Shown piece after piece: positions 25,472 through 36,902 of a DNA stretch of 64,000 bases. The first letter of the stretch is position 1; each line of letters opens with the position of its first letter. Location: contig LR134390.1 of NCBI GenBank assembly GCA_900637705.1, positions 2,914,001 through 2,978,000 on the forward strand. The letters run 5' to 3'. The notes beneath the pieces are model-generated. The model made no database searches. It was not told the origin of the DNA and saw only the letters and a program-made list of their open reading frames with translations. The position numbers and the translations under genes are program-made. The DNA is from Fusobacterium varium. GTDB lineage: Bacteria > Fusobacteriota > Fusobacteriia > Fusobacteriales > Fusobacteriaceae.

Positions 25472-28040
25472 TTTGATCCTCCTTAATAAAGATCAATTCA
25501 CCTGTTTCAAAAATACCGTTTGCTACCTCTTCTGGTTTTATTAATATTTCTATCTTATCTTTTAAAGGTTTATAATTTTCATCTTTAGAAGAAAGCTCCA
25601 TAATATACTCTCCCTCTATCAATCCATCTAATATAAAAAATCCATCAAATTCAGGTTTTAAAGTTTTTATTTCATTACCATCTCTCTTTAAAGTTATTCT
25701 AATTTTATTATATATATATGGAAGTTTATCTTCTGGTATATCTACTTCTTCTAATTTTATATTTCCACTCAAAGATATTGTATTCTGGAAAGGAATATCA
25801 ATATGCATTCCTGTAGATGGCATCATTTTATAGTATTTTTCCTCATCATAGTATAAAAGAGGGTCAATATATGTTCTATCTACTTTAACATTAAATTTAC
25901 TATTAGATGAAATATCTTCAATCAGATAATTTCCATCTTCATCTGTTTCCACACTCTTTCCCAATACTGTTACTTTTATCTCTGGTAAATGTTCATCTCC
26001 CTCATCATACACTGAGTTAGAATTATTATCTATATAGACTTTTCCACTTATCCATGAGTTAGAAATATTTTTCAGTTTGCTGTTTCGCTGTAAATCTTCA
26101 AGCACAATTATCTTTTTAATTTTTGTACCTACTTTTCTATCATCACTTTTTTTATCACTAGCCTCAATAGAAACTTCTGTATTAAAGAATGGCATTCCAA
26201 AATCTTCAAGATAAATTGTTGCATATATCTCTGTTCTAAAATGATCTTCATCTTTTTCTGAATATGTAAATCCTAAAGATAAGTCAAAATATTTTTTACT
26301 ATAATAATTATTATTACGCCTTATAAATTTTACTGAATATTTGTCAGTATCCATTTCCCATTTATTATTATATTTTATATCTATCTCTGCTGTTATATTC
26401 CAGTTATCAAAATATGATATTCCTGTCTGTAATCTTGTGGAATGTCTGTTTCTGTTCTCATCTTCTTCATATTCTTGAAACCTGTATTCTATATTATTAC
26501 TTATATATCTCCTATTATATCCAACACTTGCTATATAATCTCTATAGTATTTTCCTTTGGATATTTCCACTTCATAACCAGTACCAATATTTAATCTTCC
26601 AAAGCTTTTTCTGATATTGGCTTTATATTTCTCTTCTTTATTTTCTTCCAAACTTATTCTTTTACTATACTTTTCACCCTTTCCCTCTAAAATAAAGTCA
26701 TAAAAATTCTGTCTGTATTCCCAGATAAGTGTTCCATCATTTTTTTCTGTATCTTCATACCAATTGATATTTGCCCAGAAGGGAAATTTTATGGGAGGAG
26801 AACTAAGATATACTCCATAGGCTCTCTCTTGATATCTATTTCTCTCTTGTGATTTTACTTTTAAATCATAATATCCTGCTTCTACTGTAACAAAATCATT
26901 AACTCCATATCTCACTGTTCCCCAGAAGTCATTATCTCCTCTTTTATCTACTTTTCCACTCTGTATGTTATAACTCCATTGATTTTTATTTAAAGTCTTA
27001 TTATTAAGCCATAAGGAAATATCTTGCTGAATATATGTTCCATCATCCTTATATATTCTTATATAATATTTATCTGTAAGAGATTGTGTATTTATATCTC
27101 TGAAAATATATCTCTGATTTTCTGCATTTTGATAATCTATCAAAATACCATTTCTGTATAACTCTACAACTGAACCTGTGGGAGCATATCCTTCAAAGGT
27201 ATTTCCATTTTTCTCTGTTACATCATATCTTGAAGATGAATCTAAAATACTTACCCCATTAATATCTGTTTCTACATCATAAAAAGATGGGACTCTCATA
27301 TAGAAGTTTCCCAATATTACATCTTTCTTATCCATTATCTCTTCATAAGTTAATGATAAAGAATTTATTTCAAATTTTTCTCTATTTTTTCTGCTATCAT
27401 CAAAAATACTGAATTCCCCATCTAATTCACCATATAATAACTGAGTAGAGTAATTCATCAATAATGAACTTCCCCCACTCTTCTCCAAATCATTTTTTTC
27501 ATATTCTACCTGAATGACTCCTGGAGAAAAGAAACTTTTATTATCTATATATTCTTGCTTTTTTTCTGCCTTCTCACTTTTTGACATACTTCTTCTTTTC
27601 TGTTCCTGCTCATATCTTATATCAGCCGGAATTTTAAAATCAAATTGTATATTTATATTCAGCATAGCCAAATCAAATTTTACATTTTTTACTGGAAAGA
27701 CTTTTCCAAGCTGTTCAATTTCTATATACAACTCTTCATTTTCTACAAATGATATATCTGAATCAAATTTCCATTGGATTTTCTTTTTATTTGGAAGCAT
27801 TCCTTTAATCATTTTATTTTGAAAATCTACCTCTATATCATTTAATTCTATTGTATAAAGAAATTCTTTCATAGGAAGATATCCAATTCCTTTCATCTCA
27901 TCTATATAGAGAGGGAAAAATTCTTCTTTTATCCTATTTACCTGTAAGTCCATATTTCCATCTGTCATATTTTCCATATCTATTGAGTAGCTGAATACAG
28001 CTATCAGAAAAAAAACACATAATACAATTAATCTTCTCAA
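25458..28040 (-). CDS. Outer-membrane usher of a chaperone-usher-type pilus
   Basis: 860 residues with signal peptide MRRLIVLCVFFLIAVFSYS. Residues about 25-130 look like the periplasmic N-domain; the middle (about 180-640) is rich in alternating aromatic strands such as FYMRVPSFYDV and WGTVRYGVNDFVTVEAGYYD, as expected of a large beta-barrel; the phrase GSVVELYRNGILIDYQ is typical of ushers. The C-terminal third has two Ig/SdrD-B-like domains (GKVYIDNNSNSVYDEGD... and IKLEEVDIPEDKLPY...) as seen in alternative (CS1-like) ushers. It would secrete and assemble the neighbouring pilins. Confidence 0.83.
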   Translation of the reverse strand: MRRLIVLCVFFLIAVFSYSIDMENMTDGNMDLQVNRIKEEFFPLYIDEMKGIGYLPMKEFLYTIELNDIEVDFQNKMIKGMLPNKKKIQWKFDSDISFVENEELYIEIEQLGKVFPVKNVKFDLAMLNINIQFDFKIPADIRYEQEQKRRSMSKSEKAEKKQEYIDNKSFFSPGVIQVEYEKNDLEKSGGSSLLMNYSTQLLYGELDGEFSIFDDSRKNREKFEINSLSLTYEEIMDKKDVILGNFYMRVPSFYDVETDINGVSILDSSSRYDVTEKNGNTFEGYAPTGSVVELYRNGILIDYQNAENQRYIFRDINTQSLTDKYYIRIYKDDGTYIQQDISLWLNNKTLNKNQWSYNIQSGKVDKRGDNDFWGTVRYGVNDFVTVEAGYYDLKVKSQERNRYQERAYGVYLSSPPIKFPFWANINWYEDTEKNDGTLIWEYRQNFYDFILEGKGEKYSKRISLEENKEEKYKANIRKSFGRLNIGTGYEVEISKGKYYRDYIASVGYNRRYISNNIEYRFQEYEEDENRNRHSTRLQTGISYFDNWNITAEIDIKYNNKWEMDTDKYSVKFIRRNNNYYSKKYFDLSLGFTYSEKDEDHFRTEIYATIYLEDFGMPFFNTEVSIEASDKKSDDRKVGTKIKKIIVLEDLQRNSKLKNISNSWISGKVYIDNNSNSVYDEGDEHLPEIKVTVLGKSVETDEDGNYLIEDISSNSKFNVKVDRTYIDPLLYYDEEKYYKMMPSTGMHIDIPFQNTISLSGNIKLEEVDIPEDKLPYIYNKIRITLKRDGNEIKTLKPEFDGFFILDGLIEGEYIMELSSKDENYKPLKDKIEILIKPEEVANGIFETGELIFIKEDQNEDI

Positions 28041-28435
28041 TTTTTATACTCCACATATATTGGATTTCCAATTTTTTCTCTAGAGGATTTAGCTTTCACC
28101 TTATGATCAATATATAAGTTTCCTTTTATTTCTAAATCTAATTCTCCATTTTTATCCAGTATGAGAGCCTCATTATTTAAAATAATAGGATTAGTTATAT
28201 ATGCTCCATCTTCCAGTTCAAAATAGTCATCCATTTCCACTTTTATTTCTTCAAAAGGCGTTCCTTTTATATTAAGTATAAGGTTTCTTAGTGGAGGAAC
28301 TTTCTTAGAAGAGGAATTTTTTATGATGGTACCAAAATTGAATCCTTGTTTTTCAGTTATTATCAATGGTTTTAAATCTTGGGAAAGAGTTACTCCTGTT
28401 AATATCAAGAAAATACACAATATTTTGAATTTCAT
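28037..28435 (-). CDS. Putative pilus subunit or usher-associated protein
   Basis: 132 residues, signal peptide MKFKILCIFLILTGVTLS, then a beta-rich domain (FNFGTIIKNSSSKKVPPLRNLILNI) ending GNPIYVEYKN. The FNFGTI motif recalls VEFGKV in the major subunit. Its stop overlaps the usher start by four bases. It follows the hairpin at 28449-28472, so it should be made in lower amount than the major subunit. Confidence 0.62.
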   Translation of the reverse strand: MKFKILCIFLILTGVTLSQDLKPLIITEKQGFNFGTIIKNSSSKKVPPLRNLILNIKGTPFEEIKVEMDDYFELEDGAYITNPIILNNEALILDKNGELDLEIKGNLYIDHKVKAKSSREKIGNPIYVEYKN

Positions 28436-28448
28436 ATTTTCCCCTTTA

Positions 28449-28472
28449 TAAAAAAGGAGGATTACTCCTCCT
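28449..28472 (-). terminator. Internal hairpin terminator after the major pilin gene
   Basis: Minus-strand AGGAGGA-GTAA-TCCTCCT with a following run of six T. It lies between the major subunit gene and the genes for the minor subunit and usher. Confidence 0.8.
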
Positions 28473-28489
28473 GATTTAGTTATTTATAT

Positions 28490-28918
28490 TTAGTTTAAAT
28501 CAGCATCATCATATGTTGCTGTTACTGTTAATGTTAAATTTAAATCAGCATCTTTAGTTGGTGCATAAGTGAAACCTATAGGATAACTTCCTGCTCCATC
28601 AGCTAATATCACAGATGTAGTTCCATTTACTATTTCTTTTCCAGTTGCAAATTTTACTTCAGAATCAGCTGGTAAATCTGAAGCTAATTTAACTTTAAGT
28701 CCTGTTTCTCCTGCTAAAGTTAACGTTACATCTTTTGTTTTAGTTCCTCCTATCATAACTTTTCCAAATTCTACTTTTTCTGGAGCTGTTAATGTTAGTG
28801 CTTTAACAGATATTCCTGTTATTTGGATTGATGCTGTTGCTTCTTTTGCTGCTTCTTCTCCAAATGCTGTTATTGATAATGTTGCCAATATTCCTATCAT
28901 AAAAAATGTTTTTTTCAT
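28490..28918 (-). CDS. Putative major pilus subunit
   Basis: 142 residues. The signal peptide MKKTFFMIGILATLSITAFG precedes a mature domain with the strand pattern APEKVEFGKVMIGGTKTKDV, GLKVKLASDLPADSEVKF and a final LTLTVTATYDDADLN, close to DUF4402-type fimbrial subunits. Position right after the chaperone, the hairpin terminator directly behind it and the low-complexity, Lys/Thr/Ala-rich composition favour the main structural pilin. Lacks cysteines in the mature part. Confidence 0.75.
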   Translation of the reverse strand: MKKTFFMIGILATLSITAFGEEAAKEATASIQITGISVKALTLTAPEKVEFGKVMIGGTKTKDVTLTLAGETGLKVKLASDLPADSEVKFATGKEIVNGTTSVILADGAGSYPIGFTYAPTKDADLNLTLTVTATYDDADLN

Positions 28919-28937
28919 GATACGTCATCTCCTTATT

Positions 28938-29648
28938 TTATTTTAACTTTACAGTCTCACTATAAAGTACTTTGCCTTTTCCTACTACATTTACTTCTAC
29001 GGCTTCACCTTTCAAATCCTTAAGTTCTACTTTTACTGCTGCTGTTCTATTTTGTAAAATTCTTCCAGTTTTTTCTTCCATTTCTCCTACTTTTTTACCT
29101 TTTGCAGAAAGATAATTTATTTTTATCTCTGGTCTTAAACTGTATTTTCCATTATTTTTAATATTCATTGTTAGTTCATTGTTTACAACTTTTACATTTG
29201 AAATAGCTATATCATATTCAACTTTTCCTTTAGTTCCATATACTGTAAGTCCATGTCTTCCAGCTAGAGTCAGTGTACTCTGCCCTTCTATCACTTCTGG
29301 CAGTTCCTCTATATATATCAATCCTCTGTATTCCCCATCTGATTTATCTTTAGGGGCTCTTATAGAAAATTTTATTCTTCTCTCTGAATTTCCTTCTAAT
29401 GTCATAGTTCTTGGATAAATTTTCAGCCAATCTCCAAGATATTCATTATCCTTTATACTTTCATCTTTTCCAGGATAAATTTTTACTCTGATAGGCTCAC
29501 TTGAATTATTTACAAGTATTATCTCCTCAGTAGTAGACCTATCCAAATTCATTTCAAATATTCCTGGTGCCACTGAAGTTCTAAAAAAAGCAAAACTACT
29601 TACTGTTACCATTAAAAACATAAATATAGTACTTATTATTTTTTTCAT
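28938..29648 (-). CDS. Periplasmic pilus chaperone (PapD-like)
   Basis: 236 residues. After the signal peptide (MKKIISTIFMFLMVTVSSFA) come two Ig-like domains. The first has SVAPGIFEMNLD, EEIILVNNSSEPIRVKIYPG and YPRTMTLEGNSERRIKFSIRAP followed by DGEYRGLIYIEE, all landmarks of the pilus chaperone family; the second begins near AISNVKVVNNELTMNIKN. It would hold the subunits in the periplasm until they reach the usher. Class within the family is not fixed. Confidence 0.85.
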   Translation of the reverse strand: MKKIISTIFMFLMVTVSSFAFFRTSVAPGIFEMNLDRSTTEEIILVNNSSEPIRVKIYPGKDESIKDNEYLGDWLKIYPRTMTLEGNSERRIKFSIRAPKDKSDGEYRGLIYIEELPEVIEGQSTLTLAGRHGLTVYGTKGKVEYDIAISNVKVVNNELTMNIKNNGKYSLRPEIKINYLSAKGKKVGEMEEKTGRILQNRTAAVKVELKDLKGEAVEVNVVGKGKVLYSETVKLK

Positions 29649-29662
29649 AATTTTCTCCTTGT

Positions 29663-30079
29663 TTAATCATAAGTAGCTGTAAAAACTATAGTATCTTCGA
29701 CTTCATCACCATGATTAAGTTTATTTAATGTTTCTGTATTATATGATATTCTAAACTTCTTTTCTTCTCCATTTGATACTTTTTCTATTTTATAAAAATT
29801 CTTTTCATTTCCATTATAAACTACATCTTTGAGATTTATACTTCCATCTGTATATTCTTCTCTCAATTCAAATGTAAGCGTTTTCATGCTTTTTTTATCT
29901 GAACCCTTTATATAATTTTCCATAACTATCTCATTTGTTTCTACTCCATCTACTTTTACAACTAATGAAGCATTGGCAACAACTTTCCCTGTTATTTTTA
30001 TTACAGCAGATGTTTGCCCGATTTCTACAGAATATATATTTAAACTTATCAGCAAAAAATACATAATTTTTTTTATCAT
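29663..30079 (-). CDS. Putative pilus subunit, first gene of operon
   Basis: 138 residues from the ATG at 30079, chosen because the product then starts with a signal peptide (MIKKIMYFLLISLNIYS); an ATG 11 codons upstream would add a polar stretch. The mature part has AVIKITGKVVANASLVVKV and ends DTIVFTATYD, the same C-terminal strand as the other subunits. Its function as a minor or tip subunit is an inference from position and shared end. Confidence 0.68.
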   Translation of the reverse strand: MIKKIMYFLLISLNIYSVEIGQTSAVIKITGKVVANASLVVKVDGVETNEIVMENYIKGSDKKSMKTLTFELREEYTDGSINLKDVVYNGNEKNFYKIEKVSNGEEKKFRISYNTETLNKLNHGDEVEDTIVFTATYD

Positions 30080-30151
30080 AAGCTTATCATTCCTATTTTG
30101 TTCATTTTTCATCTTATTTAATATATTTTTGAATTAATTGTCTTATTATCT

Positions 30152-30180
30152 GGATTATAACACAAAAACTACTTAAGTTC
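30152..30180 (-). promoter_or_regulatory. Promoter of the pilus operon
   Basis: Minus-strand -35 TTGAAC (30175-30180), 17 bases, -10 TATAAT (30152-30157), about 75 bases ahead of the first start codon. Unlike the autotransporter, no inverted repeats flank it. The rest of 30181-30415 is AT-rich with nothing recognised. Confidence 0.7.
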
Positions 30181-30415
30181 AATAAATATCTTTATTCCTT
30201 ATTTTTACATAAAATAACTAATTAAATATACTTCATTGCTTTTTTGATTAAGGTTCTATTTTTTAACTAATAAATTTATTTTACCTGAATTTCCAAAGTT
30301 AAAATGTAGACAAATTTAATCTCAATAAAAATAAATAATAATAAAAAAATCTTTTCATTTTATAAATAAAATAAAGTTATAGACAGTTACAAAAAACTAA
30401 TATTGAAGCAAAAAT

Positions 30416-30446
30416 AAAAAACAGGCATATAATCATACCTGTTTTC
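30416..30446 (-). terminator. Terminator of the ATP synthase operon
   Basis: Minus-strand AAAACAGGTATG...GCCTGTTTT followed by TTATTTTTGC, just after atpC. Confidence 0.85.
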
Positions 30447-30458
30447 TTACTTTAAAAA

Positions 30459-30863
30459 TTACAATAATTTTTCAGCTAAACGAACTTTTACTAAAGCTTC
30501 ATTTAGATTTTTTTCAGTTAGAAGGATATCTTTATCCTCTTTCAATTTATCCAACTTTGCCTTAGCTTCTTCAGCCTCTTTTCTAGCTCTTTCCAGATCT
30601 ATCATTTCACAAGGCATAGCTTCATCTGCCAATACAGTTACAACATTGTTAGATATTTCAAGAAATCCTCCTGAAACAAAATAACATTTTTCATTTCCGT
30701 TAAGTCTGATTTTCATTTCACCAATAGCAAGTCCTGCAACAAAAGGTGAGTGATTAGGAAGTATTCCCATCTCTCCTTCAGTAGTTCTTACAAGAAGAAA
30801 TTCAGCTTCCTGTTCCAAAACTTTTTCTTGATAATTTACAACCTTAACTTTAAAAGTAGCCAT
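30459..30863 (-). CDS. atpC: F1Fo ATP synthase epsilon subunit
   Basis: 134 residues: N-terminal beta sandwich (LLVRTTEGEMGILPNHSPFVAGLAIGEMKI, FVSGGFLEISNNVVTVLAD) and two C-terminal helices (RARKEAEEAKAKLDKL, NEALVKVRLAEKLL). This is the central-stalk subunit that also inhibits ATP hydrolysis. Last gene of the operon, two bases behind atpD. Confidence 0.96.
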   Translation of the reverse strand: MATFKVKVVNYQEKVLEQEAEFLLVRTTEGEMGILPNHSPFVAGLAIGEMKIRLNGNEKCYFVSGGFLEISNNVVTVLADEAMPCEMIDLERARKEAEEAKAKLDKLKEDKDILLTEKNLNEALVKVRLAEKLL

Positions 30864-30865
30864 AA

Positions 30866-32278
<1,413 letters not shown>

Positions 32279-32284
32279 TTATCT

Positions 32285-33136
32285 TTAATTTAGAGCTGCT
32301 GCTCCACCAACTATTTCAGTTATTTCTTGAGTAATAGCTGATTGTCTTTCTCTATTATATTTCAGATTAAGCTCTTTCATCATTTCTTCTGCATTATCTG
32401 TTGCACTCTTCATTGAATTCTTTCTTGCTGAATGTTCACTTGCAGTATTATTTAAAAGAGCTTGATATATCTCAACATTTAAATATTTAGGAAGAAGTGC
32501 AGATAAAATAGTTTCTGCATCTGGTTCAAAAATATATGCTGTATTTTCTGTAGCTTCTACTCTTTCTATAGGAATAAGCTTTCTTACTAAAAGGTCACTT
32601 CTTAAAGCTGATACAAATTTATTATAAATCATATACACCTCATCAAAGATACCATTGTAGTAATAATCAACTATATTTTCACTTATCTCTTTTGCTTTAT
32701 CTCCCATAGTTTCAGGAATAAGCTGGATATAGCTTGCTTTCAGATCATACTTTCTCTTAGAACAGTATTCTCTTCCTTTTCTTCCTATAGCAATCACTGA
32801 AACCTCTTTTCCACTATTCTTTCTCATGATTTTTTCCATCTCTCTAAGAGTGTTGTTATTAAATCCTCCACAAAGTCCTCTGTCAGATGTCATAACTATT
32901 ACACCTATCTTCTTAACTTCTTCTCTTCCATCAAAAAGAGGGTGCTTTTCACTCTTAACTCCTGCTGCTATATTAGACAAGATATTATGGATACTTTCAG
33001 CATAAGGTCTTGATTTAGTTACTAATGCTGAAAATCTTTTGAATTTTGTAGTAGAAACAATTTCCATGGCTTTAGTGATCTGGTGAGTAGACTGAACACT
33101 TTTAATTCTGCTTTTTATCTCTTTAGCTCCAGCCAT
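32285..33136 (-). CDS. atpG: F1Fo ATP synthase gamma subunit
   Basis: 283 residues. N-terminal [32 protein letters not shown], the middle [13 protein letters not shown] and the C-terminal [43 protein letters not shown] are all classical for the rotor shaft. Complete and in operon order. Confidence 0.97.
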   Translation of the reverse strand: MAGAKEIKSRIKSVQSTHQITKAMEIVSTTKFKRFSALVTKSRPYAESIHNILSNIAAGVKSEKHPLFDGREEVKKIGVIVMTSDRGLCGGFNNNTLREMEKIMRKNSGKEVSVIAIGRKGREYCSKRKYDLKASYIQLIPETMGDKAKEISENIVDYYYNGIFDEVYMIYNKFVSALRSDLLVRKLIPIERVEATENTAYIFEPDAETILSALLPKYLNVEIYQALLNNTASEHSARKNSMKSATDNAEEMMKELNLKYNRERQSAITQEITEIVGGAAALN

Positions 33137-33150
33137 TATCCCACCTCTTT

Positions 33151-34653
33151 CTAGTTAAAGTTCTTTTTGAAAGCGTTGATTGCTTCTCCCAATTTTGTTT
33201 CCATCTCTTTGCTTAAAGCTTTTTTCTCTTTTATCTCAGCTAAAATATCAGTAGTATTTCTAAGTTCTGTCAGAAGTTCTTCTTCAAATCTTCTTACTTT
33301 ATCTACCTCTATTGAATCAAGATATCCATTGATTACAGCAAAGAATGCAACTACTTGTTCTTCAACTGGGAAAGGTTTATATTGTGGTTGTTTTAAAACT
33401 TCCATAATTCTATTACCTCTTTCCAATTGAGCTTTTGTAGACTTATCAAGGTCTGATCCAAATTGTGCAAATGTTAATAGTTCTGTATATTGAGCCAATT
33501 CAAGTTTTACTTTAGAAGCAACTTGTTTCATAGCTTTTATTTGTGCAGAACCTCCAACCCTCGATACAGATATACCAGCATTTATGGCAGGTCTGAATCC
33601 AGAGTTAAATAATTGAGAGTCTAGGAATATCTGTCCATCAGTAATTGAAATTACATTTGTAGGAATGTATGCTGATACATCTCCTGCTTGTGTTTCTATT
33701 ATAGGAAGAGCTGTTATAGATCCTCCACCTAATTTATCAGATAACTTAGCTGCTCTTTCAAGTAATCTTGAATGTAAGTAGAATACATCTCCAGGATAAG
33801 CTTCTCTTCCAGGTGGTCTTTTAAGCAACAGTGACATTTCTCTGTATGCTACTGCATGTTTTGATAAATCATCATAAACAATAAGTACATGTTCACCTTT
33901 ATCTAAGAAATATTCTCCCATAGATACTCCTGAATATGGAGCCATATATTGTAATGGAGCTGCTTCAGATGCTGTAGCTGCAACTATAGTTGTATATTCC
34001 ATAGCTCCTGCATCTTCCAGCTTTTTATATATCTGAGCAACAGTAGATCTTTTTTGTCCAATTGCAACATAGATACATTTTACTCCTGTTCCTTTTTGAT
34101 TAAGGATAGCATCAATAGCAATAGCTGTTTTACCTGTCTGTCTATCTCCAATTATAAGTTCTCTTTGTCCTCTACCAATAGGTACCATACCATCAATAGA
34201 TTTAATTCCTGTCTGTAATGGTTCAAATACTGGTTTTCTAGAGATAATACCTGAAGCTTTTCTCTCTATCTCCATATATTTCTCAGCTTTAATTTCACCT
34301 TTTCCATCAATTGGTTCTCCAAGAGCATTTACTACTCTTCCTAATAGAGATTCTCCAGCTGGAACAGAAACAACTCTTCCAGTTGCTCTTACTTCATCTC
34401 CCTCTTTTATTAAAGAGAAATCTCCAAGTATAACTGCTCCTACATTATCTTCTTCTAGGTTCAATGCCATTCCCATTACTCCATGAGGAAACTCCAATAG
34501 CTCCCCAGACATTGCACTGCTCAATCCGTAAACTCTGGCTATTCCATCTCCTACTTCCAGAACAGAACCTGAAGTTTTTATATCAAGACTTTTTTTATAA
34601 TTCTCAATCTCATTCTTAATTATACTGCTCACTTCTTCTGGCCTAATTTTCAA
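33151..34653 (-). CDS. atpA: F1Fo ATP synthase alpha subunit
   Basis: About 500 residues from the TTG at 34653 ([16 protein letters not shown]); AGGAGG sits eight to nine bases upstream of it. The annotated longer frame from 34677 reads through this RBS and is unlikely. P-loop [13 protein letters not shown], and the [23 protein letters not shown] motif are present. Its TTG overlaps the TGA of atpH in the bases TTGA, which implies translational coupling. Confidence 0.97.
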   Translation of the reverse strand: MKIRPEEVSSIIKNEIENYKKSLDIKTSGSVLEVGDGIARVYGLSSAMSGELLEFPHGVMGMALNLEEDNVGAVILGDFSLIKEGDEVRATGRVVSVPAGESLLGRVVNALGEPIDGKGEIKAEKYMEIERKASGIISRKPVFEPLQTGIKSIDGMVPIGRGQRELIIGDRQTGKTAIAIDAILNQKGTGVKCIYVAIGQKRSTVAQIYKKLEDAGAMEYTTIVAATASEAAPLQYMAPYSGVSMGEYFLDKGEHVLIVYDDLSKHAVAYREMSLLLKRPPGREAYPGDVFYLHSRLLERAAKLSDKLGGGSITALPIIETQAGDVSAYIPTNVISITDGQIFLDSQLFNSGFRPAINAGISVSRVGGSAQIKAMKQVASKVKLELAQYTELLTFAQFGSDLDKSTKAQLERGNRIMEVLKQPQYKPFPVEEQVVAFFAVINGYLDSIEVDKVRRFEEELLTELRNTTDILAEIKEKKALSKEMETKLGEAINAFKKNFN

Positions 34654-35206
34654 CTGATTACACCTCCTGCTTTCCAAGCCTTTCTATTTTTTCTTAGGAA
34701 ATTCAATTCTTTACGTATAGATCCATCAGTTACCTGATCTCCTATTTTAATAATACCTCCACCTATAATGGATTTATCAATTTTTACATCAAGATTGATT
34801 TTTTTCCCTGTTTTCTTCATTAATTTTTCTATTAATTTTTTCTTTTGTAGCTCACTTGGTTCAACAGCAAAGGTTGCCTCAACATCAAGTATCTGATTTT
34901 TTTCATAGTATATTTTCAGATATTCTGCCACAATATTTCTTATATTTTCTATTCTTTTTTATCAAGAATATAAAACATTATATTTAAAATTCCTTCATCA
35001 GAATCTTTGAAAATAGAACTCAATACTTTTTTCTTTTCATCTTCTTCAATCAGTGGATGTGTGATAAAAGTTTTAAATTCATCATCATTTTTATATAATT
35101 CCATGAGGGCATTTAACTTTTCATAAATAGGTTTTACTTTGTCAGTAGATTCAGCGATTTCATAGATAGCTTCAGCATATCTTCTTCCTACTTGATTATC
35201 TATCAT
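34650..35206 (-). CDS. atpH: F1Fo ATP synthase delta subunit, frame broken once
   Basis: The frames 34949-35206 and 34650-34931 join into one 185-residue delta subunit if one A is added in the A6 run at 34955-34960, giving [21 protein letters not shown] at the join. N-terminal half: [16 protein letters not shown] and [11 protein letters not shown]-terminal half: [21 protein letters not shown] and [23 protein letters not shown]. Both are typical of OSCP/delta, which ties the b stalk to the F1 head. As the rest of the operon is intact, a sequence error is the best explanation. Confidence 0.92.
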
Positions 35207-35709
35207 CTTTCTTCCCCTACCTCTTCTATAAACTCATCTATTAAGGTAGACTCTAGTTTAGGATTTATTTTTTCTTCAATCAGCTTTTCAGCCAATCTTA
35301 CAGCTAAATCTTTTACTTCATCTTGAAGTTCTTTTCTTACATCTGATTTCATTTTAACAGCTTCAAGTTCAGCAGTTTTTATGATTTTATCTCTTTGCTC
35401 TTTAGCTTCATTCAAAATATTTTCTCTTCTTTCATCTGCTTTATGTTCAGCTGTTTTTAAAATTTCATTTGCTTGATATTTAGCTTTTTTTAGTATATCT
35501 TCAGCTTCTTTTTGAAGTTTCATAGCTGCTTCTTTATTTGCGTTAGCCTCATTTAAATCGCTTGTTATTTTTGTCTTTCTTGCCTCAAGCATTTTCCCTA
35601 AAGGTTTCTTAAAATATTTATTAAATACAAAGACAAGTATAAAAAAGTTAATTATCTGCCAGAACATATTGACATCTATCGATACTGCTGGCATAATTGT
35701 TGTCGCCAA
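35203..35709 (-). CDS. atpF: F1Fo ATP synthase b subunit
   Basis: 168 residues: one N-terminal membrane span (MFWQIINFFILVFVFNKYF) and a long charged coiled coil (NEANANKEAAMKLQKEAEDILKKAKYQ...), the peripheral stalk. The start appears to be the TTG at 35709, eight bases behind AAGGAGG. It overlaps atpH by four bases. Confidence 0.95.
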   Translation of the reverse strand: MATTIMPAVSIDVNMFWQIINFFILVFVFNKYFKKPLGKMLEARKTKITSDLNEANANKEAAMKLQKEAEDILKKAKYQANEILKTAEHKADERRENILNEAKEQRDKIIKTAELEAVKMKSDVRKELQDEVKDLAVRLAEKLIEEKINPKLESTLIDEFIEEVGEER

Positions 35710-35763
35710 ATTCTCTACCTCCTTTCCAGATGATGATAAATTCTCTTTATTATTCTAAAGAAA

Positions 35764-36039
<276 letters not shown>

Positions 36040-36070
36040 TTATTACCTCCTAAAATTCTATTATTATTTT

Positions 36071-36877
36071 TTATTCTGTATATTCTGCATCTCCTAAAGA
36101 GCCTTGAATATATACCATGCTCAACATGATAAATACAAAACTTTGTACCAATCCCATAAACAGGTCAAAATACAAATGTAAAGGTGCTGGAACTATTGCT
36201 GGAGCTGCCATATATAGAAGTCCCATAATAACTCCACCTGCGAACATATTTCCAAAAAGTCTGACAGATATATTTACTGGTTTAGCAAACTCTCCAACTA
36301 TGTTCAAAGGAAGCATAACTGGTATTGGTTCAATAAATCCTTTTAAATATCCACCCAAACCATTGGTTGATATATTTGCTTTTAAGAAAGCAAACGTTGT
36401 AAGTAGTGCCAATCCTACTGTAGTATTCAAATCGGCTGTCGGTGATCTAAAAGCCGGTGCTAACTGAAACACTCCATTTTCCACAGAATACCATGGTATA
36501 GGAAAGAATGTTACTATGTTAGATGTGAATATAAACAAAAAAAGTGTCGATATGTAGGAAAAATACTTTTTCTTCCATGATCCCAGCATCTGCTCAATTA
36601 TAGCATCTAAAAAGTCATATATACTTTCCAGCATTATTTGAGCCTTTCCTGGTATCATTTCCAGTCTTTTCGTTCCCAGTTTAAATAAAATAAACAGTGT
36701 CAAAATGATAAACCAAGTTGTCACAACTGTTATTGTTACTGGCAACCCGTATCCTCCATTGGCCATTTCCATCGCAAACGGCATTTTGTGAAGAAATTCA
36801 GGAAGAGGGAGAAAAAATACAATTCTTGGTCCTTCCACCAAAGGGGGTGTTACGAACTCTATTGCTCCTAATCTCAT
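36071..36877 (-). CDS. atpB: F1Fo ATP synthase a subunit
   Basis: 268 residues, five to six membrane helices. The essential Arg is in FAKPVNISVRLFGNMFAGG; the C-terminal helix is LVQSFVFIMLSMVYIQGSL. The a subunit forms the ion channels beside the c-ring. Complete. Confidence 0.97.
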   Translation of the reverse strand: MRLGAIEFVTPPLVEGPRIVFFLPLPEFLHKMPFAMEMANGGYGLPVTITVVTTWFIILTLFILFKLGTKRLEMIPGKAQIMLESIYDFLDAIIEQMLGSWKKKYFSYISTLFLFIFTSNIVTFFPIPWYSVENGVFQLAPAFRSPTADLNTTVGLALLTTFAFLKANISTNGLGGYLKGFIEPIPVMLPLNIVGEFAKPVNISVRLFGNMFAGGVIMGLLYMAAPAIVPAPLHLYFDLFMGLVQSFVFIMLSMVYIQGSLGDAEYTE

Positions 36878-36902
36878 TTGTTAAAACCCTCCTTTCATTG
36901 CG

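Noticed and set aside
30113-30458. Invertible promoter for the pilus operon
   Set aside because: I looked for opposed repeats flanking the promoter at 30152-30180 like those at 19921/20063 and found none.
34931-34960. Programmed frameshifting in atpH
   Set aside because: No known case for delta subunits, no slippery heptamer with following structure, and the same one-base pattern occurs in many unrelated genes of the window.
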